From contig NZ_WFLK01000001.1 of the NCBI RefSeq assembly GCF_009208565.1, forward strand, positions 558,001 through 622,000: a DNA stretch of 64,000 nt. Direction: 5' to 3'. Origin of the DNA: Janthinobacterium aquaticum (GTDB lineage: Bacteria > Pseudomonadota > Gammaproteobacteria > Burkholderiales > Burkholderiaceae_D). The notes under the pieces are model-generated. The model did no database searches, was not told the origin of the DNA, and saw only the letters and a list, made by a program, of their open reading frames with translations. Below are positions 35,782 through 44,441 of this stretch, piece after piece (the first letter of the stretch is position 1; the number at the start of each line of letters is the position of its first letter). Made by a program: the position numbers and the translations under genes.

Positions 35782-37605
35782 CTATTGCTCGGGGCAATCA
35801 GGCTCTTCCGGGTTGTACAGGCTCATCGGCACGCGCAGGCCATCGACTTCCAGCTCGCGCACCTGCGGCGGCACCAGCTGGAACTGGCCGGCCTGCAGCT
35901 TCTCGCGCAGCGGCTTGCAGCGCAGGATATTGGCCGGCACCTGGCCGCGCGCATACCAGCCGCCGCCTTCTTTTTCCGCCAGCAGCACCGACACCGCACG
36001 CGGATCATTGCTGATCAGCAGCACCTCATCCTTGCCATCACCGTCGAAGTCGAGCAGATAAGCATCGCACTGCTGCCCTGCCCGCTTCAGGCAGGCCGGC
36101 AAGCGCCAGCCCGGCGTTACCTGGCTCCAGTCCTGGCTCAAAAAGCTCTCGGGCAGGCGCGCGCCGTCCGGGCGCACGGTCAGGTTGATGCTGATGTCGC
36201 TCAGGGCGCCGGTTTCGTCCAGGCGGTTTTCACGCAGCAGCATGGCCTGCGCACGCGCCTGGATAATGGCCGCTTCAGGGCCGGTGCGGCGGGCCTTGAG
36301 TTCTTCCAGCGCCGCCTGTCCATACTTGGCACCTTCGAAACGCAGATACTCGAAATCGAAACGGTCGGCGCCCACCTTGCCGCTTTCCAGGCGCGCCATC
36401 TGGCTGGCCACCGACAGGCGCGCCGGATCGGCCAGCGGCGTAAACAGCGCGCACAGCACAGCCAGGCCGACAAAAGCGGTGGCCACATTGACGTTGGCAA
36501 TCAGGTGCAGCCAGTTGCCGTATTTACTGGCCGCCCACGCATAGCCGACCGCATAGCAGGCGGCAATCAGCAGGCAGGCGCAAGCGACCAGGCGCTCGGC
36601 GCTCCAGCCATGCGACATCACGCGCAAGGTCAGCGCATAGATGGCAATGCCGACCAGCCACGGCAGCAGCAAACACGCCAGGCGCGTGCCCAGGCGCACG
36701 CCGCGCGCCACGCCCATGCCCACTTCGCCATTCTGGAACGCCGCATTGATCAGCACCACCAGCACGCCGGCCATGCCCAGCAGCACCGAGGCGGCATGGC
36801 GCGTGGCCCACAGCCGCTCGAAACCGATAAACGGCAAGGTCAGCAGGAAACTGGCCACCAGCACGGCGGCAATCGGCAGCAGCCACGACAGCAAGACCAG
36901 CAGCAGCGTGCGGATGCCGCGTACGATCGATGGCCGTACATCGGTAATATGCATGGCAAACGAAAACGCAAAGCACAGCACGGGAATCACGAACCAGGGC
37001 TGCGCCAGCAAATTTTTAAGGAATGCCAGCCTGATCAGCAAGAACAGCTGTCCACCCAGCCAGAACACCAGGCACAGCACGGCCACGAACAGCAGCGAAA
37101 ACAGCAGCTGGATGCCGAGCTTCCAGGCAATTTCAAAGTAGGTCGGATAGCGCGCCACGCGCAACTGGTCCTGCGCGCTGGCCAGCACCAGCGCATGGGC
37201 CACGTACAGGCCCACCACGCAAAAGCCGAACAGCTGCGCGGAAATCACACGCAGCGGTGCACCGGGCTTGTAGTTGCCCCAGATAACGTGCTCGGCGCCG
37301 CGCGCCACATCGTGCAGCGCCAGCAGCGTCAATACCGTGCCGGCGCCCAGCATCCACAAGGCGATGCGCTTGATCGACATATGCCCGAGGCTCGATACCA
37401 GCAGCACCGGCAGCAGCATGCAGCACAGCATCAGCGGCGCCAGCAGCGATGGCACGGTGGCGGGCCACGCCTTGTTCTGCGCGGCGCTGTACAGCCAGAA
37501 CAGCAGCACGCCTTGCAGCACGCCGGCCAGCAGCCGGGTCACCGCGATGCGCGGTGCTACCACGGGATCGAGCAATACCGTATCTTGTCCAGTGGCAGCT
37601 TGCAT
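35782..37605 (-). CDS. DUF4153 membrane protein with C-terminal soluble domain
   Basis: The 607-residue protein has about eleven hydrophobic helices over the first 410 residues, typical of DUF4153. A periplasmic or cytoplasmic C-terminal domain follows with YLLDFDGDGKDEVLLI (about 530-545), an EF-hand/FG-GAP-like calcium loop, and GGGWYARGQVPANI. Function is unknown. AAGGA lies before the ATG. It converges on motA with a three-base gap. Confidence 0.82.
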   Translation of the reverse strand: MQAATGQDTVLLDPVVAPRIAVTRLLAGVLQGVLLFWLYSAAQNKAWPATVPSLLAPLMLCCMLLPVLLVSSLGHMSIKRIALWMLGAGTVLTLLALHDVARGAEHVIWGNYKPGAPLRVISAQLFGFCVVGLYVAHALVLASAQDQLRVARYPTYFEIAWKLGIQLLFSLLFVAVLCLVFWLGGQLFLLIRLAFLKNLLAQPWFVIPVLCFAFSFAMHITDVRPSIVRGIRTLLLVLLSWLLPIAAVLVASFLLTLPFIGFERLWATRHAASVLLGMAGVLVVLINAAFQNGEVGMGVARGVRLGTRLACLLLPWLVGIAIYALTLRVMSHGWSAERLVACACLLIAACYAVGYAWAASKYGNWLHLIANVNVATAFVGLAVLCALFTPLADPARLSVASQMARLESGKVGADRFDFEYLRFEGAKYGQAALEELKARRTGPEAAIIQARAQAMLLRENRLDETGALSDISINLTVRPDGARLPESFLSQDWSQVTPGWRLPACLKRAGQQCDAYLLDFDGDGKDEVLLISNDPRAVSVLLAEKEGGGWYARGQVPANILRCKPLREKLQAGQFQLVPPQVRELEVDGLRVPMSLYNPEEPDCPEQ

Positions 37606-37944
37606 AAAGTCCTTTTAGAGTCGTTCTGTCATCATACAGCGTGCATTATTGCATCTCATCAAGGTCGCTTCAACCAAGGCACGCGCACGGGCAGACTTGG
37701 TGCCGCGAGTTACCACAGTACCGGTGGGCCCGTTAGCGCCGGCGCATGCCATCCATAACGAAAACAGCCCACGCTTGCGCGTGCAGTACACTGCAGGCCC
37801 CAGCATCTTTCAATGGACGCTCATGCAAACCGGTGACCTGGCAGGCGCCATGGGCCTGTCGCACAATTTCTTGTGCTTTGATCAGCAACGCGCCCTGTTG
37901 CGTGCCGGCGATGGGTGCCGCGACTATCGATCGCAGGCCGCATC
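37606..37944. other. Intergenic region without a supported gene
   Basis: These 339 bases separate the DUF4153 start (minus) from the DUF4952-like start (plus). Short frames exist on the plus strand but lack RBS and family features. I see no repeat, terminator or clear promoter. Confidence 0.5.
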
Positions 37945-38364
37945 ATGGCGGTAACGATGGTGATGGCGATACTGCTGGCCGCCGCCGGCCAGGCACAGCC
38001 GCCAGCACAGCTGCGCTGTGGCGACTTTCTCGGCGAACAGGGCAGGAAACCGGCCTATCTGCTCTACAAGGGGTGCGAGCAGCAGCATGATCGCCAGGAC
38101 CAGCCGTACCTTGCCCGCTATGAAGTGGCGGGCAAGCACGCGCGGCAGGCCGAAACCTATTTGCACCGCGCGTATGGCCTGCCTGCGCTCAAGCGCTATT
38201 GCTGCGCCTGGGACAGCTCACGGCATTCGTGGCGCGACAGGCATACCGGCTTCCAGTATGTGATGGTCATGGCGACCGAAGAAACACCGGTGCGCCAGCG
38301 CCAGGACTGGCCGGCCATCGACCGCTTTTATATCAGCGTTCATGCTTATGCGCATGATCCCTGA
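37945..38364 (+). CDS. Secreted protein, DUF4952-like
   Basis: The 139-residue protein has a signal peptide (MAVTMVMAILLAAAGQAQ). The mature part contains LRCGDFLGEQGRKPAYLLYKGC and LKRYCCAWDSS with four to five Cys, a pattern I associate with DUF4952. Function unknown. The start at 37945 fits the signal peptide; a GTG ten codons upstream is the alternative. It converges on rraA with a 12-base gap. Confidence 0.55.
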   Translation: MAVTMVMAILLAAAGQAQPPAQLRCGDFLGEQGRKPAYLLYKGCEQQHDRQDQPYLARYEVAGKHARQAETYLHRAYGLPALKRYCCAWDSSRHSWRDRHTGFQYVMVMATEETPVRQRQDWPAIDRFYISVHAYAHDP

Positions 38365-38376
38365 ACTGCTGGCTGG

Positions 38377-38871
38377 CTAGTCCAGCTCCTGGCGCGCTAC
38401 CAGCACGCCGTCGGCGTCGGCATAGATCCAGTCGCCCGGCAACACCGTCACATCGGCAATATGCACCGGTACGTCAACCTTGCCGGCGCCGGTCTTGCCG
38501 CTTTTACGTGGGTGGGTGGCCAGCGCGCGCACGCCGATCTGGCAGACATTGATTTCCTCGCTGTCGCGGATGCAGCCGTGAATCACCATGCCGGCCCAGC
38601 CGTTGTTTTGCGCCAGCATGGCCAGCTGGCCGCCAACGAGCGCACGGCGCAGGCTGGCGCCGCCGTCGACCACCAGCACGCGGCCCTGGCCCGGCGTTTC
38701 CAGTGTGCTGCGCACCAGTGCATTGTCTTCGTATACTTGCAAGGTGATAGCAGGGCCGCAAAAGCGCGCTTTCTGGCCATAGGAGCGGTAGACCGGCGAC
38801 AACACCGCCAGCGTGCCTTCATCGAGCATGGCAGCGTAGTCATCGCACAGATCGGTGGTGGCAAAGGTCAT
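38377..38871 (-). CDS. rraA: RraA-family protein (RNase E activity regulator / HMG aldolase family)
   Basis: The 164-residue protein matches Rra[11 protein letters not shown] start, the [22 protein letters not shown] core near residues 62-83, [17 protein letters not shown] near 90-106, and [13 protein letters not shown] at the end. RraA binds and inhibits RNase E in E. coli. Members with the metal-binding residues can also act as 4-hydroxy-4-methyl-2-oxoglutarate aldolases, and the D/E/R pattern here leaves both possible. GGAG precedes the ATG. Confidence 0.9.
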   Translation of the reverse strand: MTFATTDLCDDYAAMLDEGTLAVLSPVYRSYGQKARFCGPAITLQVYEDNALVRSTLETPGQGRVLVVDGGASLRRALVGGQLAMLAQNNGWAGMVIHGCIRDSEEINVCQIGVRALATHPRKSGKTGAGKVDVPVHIADVTVLPGDWIYADADGVLVARQELD

Positions 38872-38909
38872 GTTTTCTCCGAAAAAATATCAGAATCCCG
38901 GAGCACATT

Positions 38910-40121
38910 CTATGCCTTTTGCAGCGCTCCCGCCCGCGTTTTTCCGCCCACGCCCACCGCTGTGACGATGGCCAGTGCCTGGAACACGCCGATAAACACG
39001 AACAGCAGCGCAGGATGGTCGCCGTCCATCAGCGCGCCAAAGAACAGCGGGCCGATGGCCAGGCCGCTGTCGAGCCCCGAATACACTACGCCGTACACGC
39101 GCCCGGTGGCGTTCTTCGGCGCCGCCGCCCGTATCATCAGGTCGCGCGAAGGACCGGCCACGCCCGACGTCAGGCCGATGGCGCCCATCAGCACCACTGC
39201 ACCCCAGGCCGGCACCAGCGCCAGTCCCAGCAGCACTGCCAGCAGCGCAGCGGCACCAAAGGCGATCGCCACATTGCGGTCAGGCTGGCTGCTTTTCGCG
39301 CCAACCACACCGCCAAAGGCCATGCCCACCGCCGAGGCCAGCATATAGGCAGTATATGCACTGGTAGCCAGCGCCAGGCTCATGCCGTACAGCTTGACCA
39401 GCGCCACGCTGGCAAAGCTCTGGATACCGCCCAGTGCAATGGCGGTAATGAGGAAAAATGCAAAGCACATCCAGACCGCCGGCAGGCGCAGGAACGACAG
39501 CGTGCTCTCACCATCGGCGCCTGGCGTTGCCGTGGCCGGCTTGAATTCAGGCCGGATCGCATGGCGGTTCAGCACCAGGATCAGCAGCACGCCAAATGGC
39601 AGTACGGCCGCACTTTGCAAGGCGATGCGCCAATCATAATGCGTGGCCACCCAGGTCATGAACAGCGGTGACAGGGCCCAGCCGATATTGCCACTGATGC
39701 CGTGCATGGAAAAGCCGTAGGCCACCCGGGCGGGCGAGACGCGCTGATTGAGGATGGTGTAGTCGGCCGGATGAAATACGCTGTTGCCGGTGCCGGCCAG
39801 CATGGCGCCCAGCATCAGCGCCGTATAGCTGTACGCCTGCGCCAGCACCAGCGCCGACGCGCCCAGCAGGAACACGCCGGAAAACAGCACCGCGCGCGCG
39901 CCAAAACGGTCGACCACGAAACCGGCCAGCGCCTGCCCCACGCCGGAGATAATGAAAAACACCGTCATCAGCAGGCCCAGCTCGGCATACGACAGATCAA
40001 AAGCAGGCTTGAGCCAGACAAACAGCGACGCCAGGATCAGATGATAAAAATGCGAGACGCCATGCGCCAGGCCGACCAGGCCAATCACGCGCGCGTCGCT
40101 GCGCAAAGTTGTTGTTGCCAT
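38910..40121 (-). CDS. MFS transporter, Fsr-like
   Basis: The 403-residue protein has twelve probable helices. Its sequence style, with GLAHGVSHFYHLILASLFVWLKPAF at the start, GFVVDRFGARAVL as motif A, and GNSVFHPADYTIL near 112-124, resembles fosmidomycin-resistance-type (Fsr) exporters. Substrate unknown. It is divergent from an AraC-family regulator, with a Fur-like box just before the start codon. RBS GGGGATGAC. Confidence 0.85.
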   Translation of the reverse strand: MATTTLRSDARVIGLVGLAHGVSHFYHLILASLFVWLKPAFDLSYAELGLLMTVFFIISGVGQALAGFVVDRFGARAVLFSGVFLLGASALVLAQAYSYTALMLGAMLAGTGNSVFHPADYTILNQRVSPARVAYGFSMHGISGNIGWALSPLFMTWVATHYDWRIALQSAAVLPFGVLLILVLNRHAIRPEFKPATATPGADGESTLSFLRLPAVWMCFAFFLITAIALGGIQSFASVALVKLYGMSLALATSAYTAYMLASAVGMAFGGVVGAKSSQPDRNVAIAFGAAALLAVLLGLALVPAWGAVVLMGAIGLTSGVAGPSRDLMIRAAAPKNATGRVYGVVYSGLDSGLAIGPLFFGALMDGDHPALLFVFIGVFQALAIVTAVGVGGKTRAGALQKA

Positions 40122-40134
40122 GTCATCCCCTGCT

Positions 40135-40153
40135 GATTATGATAATGATTGAG
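40135..40153 (-). promoter_or_regulatory. Fur-box-like site before the MFS gene
   Basis: GATTATGATAATGATTGAG matches 14 of 19 positions of the Fur consensus GATAATGATAATCATTATC. It lies 14 bases upstream of the MFS start and about 70 from the AraC gene. Iron control is possible but unproven. Confidence 0.4.
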
Positions 40154-40220
40154 TGTAAACAAAATACTATTGCCCTTTTTCCACTAAAATGCCAATTTTT
40201 GTCGCGTTCCTGCCAAGCTG

Positions 40221-41021
40221 ATGGCCGTCCCCATCCTGCATCACACACGCATGTGTCCGCCACGCGAACTGCCCAGCGAGGCCATCCCCGTCACCATGGT
40301 GGCGCGCGACCTGCAACCCGATGAATTCCTGCTGCCGCACAGCCATGACTGGGGCCAGATTGCGCTGTCGCTGGACGGCGTGCTGCGCATCAGCGCCCAC
40401 AACAGCAGCTGGATCCTGCCGCCCATGCGCGCCATCTGGATACCGCCGCAGGTCGAGCACGCGGTGGCAATCCTGGAAAAAACCCGCTTGCGCCCGCTGT
40501 GCATCCATCCGGCGCGCGCACCGTTTGCCGGCAACGATTGCCGCGTGCTGGAAGTATCGAACCTGCTGCGCCAGCTGAGCATGGCGCTGGAACAGCTCGA
40601 CCCGGGCCAGGAAATGGCGCGCAAGGCCTTGCTGGCCGAGCTGATCCTCGATGAACTGTCGCGCGCCAGCACGCGCCCCATCCACGTGCCGATGCCGACC
40701 GACAAGCGCCTGGCCAGCCTGTGCGCCCGCCTGATCGATACGCCGGGCAGCAAGCTGACTCTGGAAGAATGGGCGCAAATGGCCGGTGCGTCCGAGCGCA
40801 CGCTGGCGCGCCTGTTCGAGCGGGAACTGGGAATGAGCTTTGGCCAGTGGCGCCAGCAGGTGCGCCTGGCGCATGCGGCGCCGATGATTGCGCGCGGCGT
40901 GGCGCTGTCGCAGGTGGCCGAAGAGCTGGGCTACGCCAGCCAGTCGGCTTTTTCAGCGATGTTCAGGAAAACCTTTGGCAGTTCGCCATCGGCATTTTTT
41001 TCCCGGAATGCCAGCAATTAA
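40221..41021 (+). CDS. AraC-family transcriptional regulator with cupin sensor
   Basis: The 266-residue protein has an N-terminal cupin (about 35-110, HSHDWGQIALSLDGVL, MRAIWIPPQVEHAV) and two C-terminal helix-turn-helices (TLEEWAQMAGASERTLARLFERELG and LSQVAEELGYASQSAFSAMFRKTFG). It resembles the NimR/YeaM type, which regulates a neighbouring MFS exporter. The divergent arrangement here supports the same role. The two frames before the ATG are unremarkable. Confidence 0.9.
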   Translation: MAVPILHHTRMCPPRELPSEAIPVTMVARDLQPDEFLLPHSHDWGQIALSLDGVLRISAHNSSWILPPMRAIWIPPQVEHAVAILEKTRLRPLCIHPARAPFAGNDCRVLEVSNLLRQLSMALEQLDPGQEMARKALLAELILDELSRASTRPIHVPMPTDKRLASLCARLIDTPGSKLTLEEWAQMAGASERTLARLFERELGMSFGQWRQQVRLAHAAPMIARGVALSQVAEELGYASQSAFSAMFRKTFGSSPSAFFSRNASN

Positions 41022-41032
41022 GACTGGCCGCC

Positions 41033-42406
41033 TTACGCCATAAAGTCGAACAGCGAGTTTTTGCCGGTATAGCCTGGCAGGGCTGAATTGGTGCCCTGCT
41101 CCTGCGCCGAATACAGCTTGACCAGCGCTTCGGCCTGCTTGGTCAACACCTTGGCCAGCTCGGTCTTCTTGTTGTTGAGCGTGGTAATTTCCTTACCCAC
41201 CGATTGCACTTCCTTGCGGATCAGGCTGGAATCACTGGTCAAGGTGGTGATTTTGGCGTTGAACTGGTCGGCCACACCCTTGCCGTCATTGGAAAACAGC
41301 TTGCTGACCGCATCCGGATCGGCTTCGATGGCCGACTTGAGCTTTTTCTCGTCGAGCACCAGCTCACCGCTACGCCCCAGCGTCACGCCTGCGCTGCTCA
41401 ATACCGAAGCCGGTACGCCGTTGCTGGCTGTGCGCAGCACCTGCGCCATCTGGCCGCTGACCTGGCTCAGGGCGGTGTCGGACTTCAGATCGCCTTTCTG
41501 CAGCGTTTGCAGTTTGCTGTTCAGTTCGTTGTAGGCGGTGACGAAACTGGCCACATTGCTGGCGATCTGGCTGCTGTCCTTGGCCACCACCAGGTCCGTG
41601 CTGCCCTTGGCTTTCAGCTCGAAGCTCACCCCTTCGATGGTTTTGTCAAGCTTGTTGCTGGCGCTGATCACGTCCTTGCCATCGACTGTCAGCAGCGCAT
41701 CCTGCGCCGCCTGCGTCTGCGTCATGCCCTTGCTGGCCGACGGGCTGTAGCTGAGCAGGTTGCCGATGGCGGCGTCGCCCGCCACGCTGATGCGCATGCT
41801 GTTGTCGGCGCCGCTCTGGCCGTTGATCGCCAGCGTATAGCCGTCGTCGCCCTTGACCACGCTGGCGTCGACACCGGCCTTTTTCAGCGCCGCGGCAATG
41901 CCGTCGAGCGTGTTGTTGCTGCTGTCGATGGTGAGCGTGATGGCTTTGCCGCCGCCGGCGGAAAACTGTTTGCCATCGACGCTGCCAAGTTCGATCCTGA
42001 TTTGCGCCACGGCGCCCGTGCCGATCACGGTGCTGCTGCTTTTTTGCGGTGCGGTGGCCAGCGTCTGGCCCTGCGCCAGTTGCTTGACGTCGATGGCGTG
42101 GGTGCCGCTGGCGGCCTTGTCATTGGTGGTGGCCGTCAGCACGCCCTTGGTGCTGGAGGTGGCGGCGGTATTGACGCCGCTGCCGGACATATTGGCGGCC
42201 ACCGCCTGGAACTTGGCCAGCGCCGATTGCAGCTGCCCGAGGCCGGACAGCTTGGTCTGGTCGCGCGCCAGGCTGGTATTGAGCTTGACCACGCCGGTGT
42301 TCTGCGATTTCATCTGCTGCTCGACCTTGGCGTACACCTCGGCTGACGGCGCCGTCGTCGTCAGGGGATTGCTGTAGGCCTTGCTGGTAATGGTCGAATT
42401 AAACAT
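41033..42406 (-). CDS. fliD: Flagellar hook-associated protein 2 (filament cap) FliD
   Basis: The 457-residue protein has the FliD_N region (residues 20-120, with coiled-coil KLNTSLARDQTKLSGLGQLQSALAKF), an Ig-like middle, and the FliD_C region (about 240-440) ending in a heptad coiled coil. It caps the growing filament and helps flagellin fold. I chose the ATG at 42406 with AGGA nine bases upstream. The gene lacks fliS, fliT or flagellin genes next to it, which usually accompany fliD. The N-terminus (MFNSTITSKAYSNP) is unlike the common SSxGIGSGLD start, so it may be a divergent or second FliD. Confidence 0.82.
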   Translation of the reverse strand: MFNSTITSKAYSNPLTTTAPSAEVYAKVEQQMKSQNTGVVKLNTSLARDQTKLSGLGQLQSALAKFQAVAANMSGSGVNTAATSSTKGVLTATTNDKAASGTHAIDVKQLAQGQTLATAPQKSSSTVIGTGAVAQIRIELGSVDGKQFSAGGGKAITLTIDSSNNTLDGIAAALKKAGVDASVVKGDDGYTLAINGQSGADNSMRISVAGDAAIGNLLSYSPSASKGMTQTQAAQDALLTVDGKDVISASNKLDKTIEGVSFELKAKGSTDLVVAKDSSQIASNVASFVTAYNELNSKLQTLQKGDLKSDTALSQVSGQMAQVLRTASNGVPASVLSSAGVTLGRSGELVLDEKKLKSAIEADPDAVSKLFSNDGKGVADQFNAKITTLTSDSSLIRKEVQSVGKEITTLNNKKTELAKVLTKQAEALVKLYSAQEQGTNSALPGYTGKNSLFDFMA

Positions 42407-42534
42407 GGTTGCAGTCCTGTTCGGTAAGCAAAGGCGCGACAGCCGCCCTGAATTGCTCATTATGCAGCATTATTCAAATATCAAAACGACGAACAGAACA
42501 ATTTTTGCCCTGCTCCACCCCGCTATGCACCAGT

Positions 42535-42864
42535 TTAGCGCATGAATTTGGAGATGGCGCTGGAAACGGCCATATCGAGCTTCATGAAAGTCAGGCCCAC
42601 CTTGAAGCCGGCGCTGCTGAATATGCAATGCGATACAGCGGTACGTGCTTCAATAATATGCGCACTGCCTTCATAAAACAATTCAAACAGCACCTTGCCC
42701 TGCTTGCCTGCCGGTACCGGCTCGGCCACCACGGCCGACATGCCGCCCGGCCCGACATCGAGTGTGCGCGCCGCCACCGGTTCCGCACCGTCCATTACCA
42801 ACATCGCCCTGCTGCGCAAAATCTTGCGGGCGCCTTGCCTTTGCTCTGCTGACACAGTATTCAC
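42535..42864 (-). CDS. PilZ-domain protein
   Basis: The 109-residue protein is a single PilZ domain. Its first c-di-GMP motif is RQGARKILRSR (RxxxR, residues 9-13, plus following Arg), and the second motif, normally D/NxSxxG, reads DVGPGG, with Gly in place of Ser. Binding may still occur but is uncertain. The start codon is GTG. It lies upstream of fliD on the same strand (128-base gap), so it may influence motility. Confidence 0.83.
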   Translation of the reverse strand: MNTVSAEQRQGARKILRSRAMLVMDGAEPVAARTLDVGPGGMSAVVAEPVPAGKQGKVLFELFYEGSAHIIEARTAVSHCIFSSAGFKVGLTFMKLDMAVSSAISKFMR

Positions 42865-42992
42865 TTCGCTATCAATTCACGTTATCGCACAAACATGTGC
42901 GCCATGCCGGAGGGCATAGGGCAAATATTATAGTTGGAAATGGCGATTAAGTTTGATCAAACGCAAAATTGGTATTTCGATTATCAAACTGC

Positions 42993-44369
42993 TCACTCGT
43001 GATCGCGCAGCTTGTTGAATGCCTCGTCGATGCGCTCGACGGCAATCACCTTGATGCCTTCGATGGCCTGCTTGGGCAGATTCGATTTGGGGATCATCGC
43101 CAGCGTAAAACCGAGCTTGGCCGCCTCGCGCAGCCGTTCCTGGCCACGCGGCGCCGGACGAATTTCACCTGCCAGCCCCACTTCACCAAATACCACCAGG
43201 CCGCGCGGCAAGGGCTTGTTGCGCATCGAGGAGTTAATTGCCAGCAAAACCGCCAGGTCGGCCGCCGGTTCGGTAATTTTCACGCCGCCCACCGCATTGA
43301 TAAATACATCCTGGTCAAACGCAGCAATACCGGCATGGCGATGGGCCACCGCCAGCAGCATGGCCAGCCGGTTCTGCTCCAGCCCCACCGACAGCCGGCG
43401 CGCATTGGGCAAATGGCTGGTATCGACCAGCGCCTGGATTTCCACCAGCAGCGGGCGCGTGCCCTCCTGCGTGACCATCACGCACGAGCCGGGCACCTGG
43501 TTATCGTGCTGCGACAGGAACAATGCCGACGGGTTCGACACCCCCTTCAGGCCTTTTTCGGTCATGGCAAACACGCCCAGTTCATTGACCGCGCCAAAAC
43601 GGTTCTTGATGGCGCGCACCAGGCGGAAACTCGAATGGGCGTCCCCTTCAAAATACAGCACCGTATCGACGATATGCTCGAGCACGCGCGGACCGGCCAG
43701 CGCGCCTTCCTTGGTCACGTGGCCGACCAGGATAATCGTCACACCACTGGTCTTGGCCGCGCGCGTCAGTTGCGCCGCGCACTCGCGCACCTGCGCCACC
43801 GAACCGGGGGCCGAGCTGAGCGCATCGGAATAGACGGTCTGGATCGAATCGATCACCACCACTTCCGGTTTCAGGTCAGCCAGCGTGGCGAGGATTTTTT
43901 CCAGCTGGATCTCGGCCTGCAACTTGAGCTCCTTGGCGTCGATCACCAGCCGCTTGGCGCGCAGCGCAATCTGCGCGCCCGACTCCTCGCCGCTGACATA
44001 CAGCACGCGCTTGTGGTGCGACATATTGGCCAGCGCCTGCAGCAGCAGCGTCGACTTGCCGATACCAGGGTCGCCGCCGATCAGCACCACCCCGCCCGAG
44101 ACCATGCCGCCGCCCAGCACGCGATCAAATTCCTCGATGCCGGTGCCGAAGCGCGGCACGTCGATGGCGTCGATATCGTCAAGCGAGAGCACGGGTGCCG
44201 TCTGCGCCAGCGACATATGTTGCGGATTGGAATAACGGTTATTGCCCGCCGTTTCAGCCACCGTCTCGACCAGCGTGTTCCACTGATTGCAGGAGCTGCA
44301 CTGGCCGGTCCATTTATTGCTGATCGCGCCGCAGTCGCTGCAGGTATAGGTGGTCTTGTTTTTTGCCAT
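42993..44369 (-). CDS. radA: DNA repair protein RadA
   Basis: The 458-residue protein has the RadA zinc finger (C10, C13, C24, C27), Walker A GGDPGIGKST (98-107), the RadA-specific KNRFG motif near residue 255 and a C-terminal Lon-protease-like domain. It processes branched recombination intermediates and drives branch migration with RecA. A near-perfect LexA box lies 31 bases upstream of the ATG, so SOS control is likely here. alr lies upstream on the same strand, but its own spacing and the box argue for a separate radA promoter. Confidence 0.97.
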   Translation of the reverse strand: MAKNKTTYTCSDCGAISNKWTGQCSSCNQWNTLVETVAETAGNNRYSNPQHMSLAQTAPVLSLDDIDAIDVPRFGTGIEEFDRVLGGGMVSGGVVLIGGDPGIGKSTLLLQALANMSHHKRVLYVSGEESGAQIALRAKRLVIDAKELKLQAEIQLEKILATLADLKPEVVVIDSIQTVYSDALSSAPGSVAQVRECAAQLTRAAKTSGVTIILVGHVTKEGALAGPRVLEHIVDTVLYFEGDAHSSFRLVRAIKNRFGAVNELGVFAMTEKGLKGVSNPSALFLSQHDNQVPGSCVMVTQEGTRPLLVEIQALVDTSHLPNARRLSVGLEQNRLAMLLAVAHRHAGIAAFDQDVFINAVGGVKITEPAADLAVLLAINSSMRNKPLPRGLVVFGEVGLAGEIRPAPRGQERLREAAKLGFTLAMIPKSNLPKQAIEGIKVIAVERIDEAFNKLRDHE

Positions 44370-44399
44370 GGTATGCGGAGTTCCGGAAAGTTACTGCGT

Positions 44400-44419
44400 T
44401 ACTGTGTATTTATACAGTA
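44400..44419 (-). promoter_or_regulatory. LexA (SOS) box upstream of radA
   Basis: TACTGTGTATTTATACAGTA reads as TACTGT-N8-ACAGTA, with perfect symmetric ends of the gamma/betaproteobacterial LexA consensus (CTGT-N8-ACAG). It lies 31-50 bases upstream of the radA start and downstream of the alr stop at 44442. Confidence 0.85.
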
Positions 44420-44441
44420 TAGACCATCTACCGTGCGACCG

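Noticed and set aside
37649..37954. 101-residue frame in the 37.6-37.9 kb spacer
   Set aside because: No RBS, no recognisable domain, and composition unlike coding neighbours.
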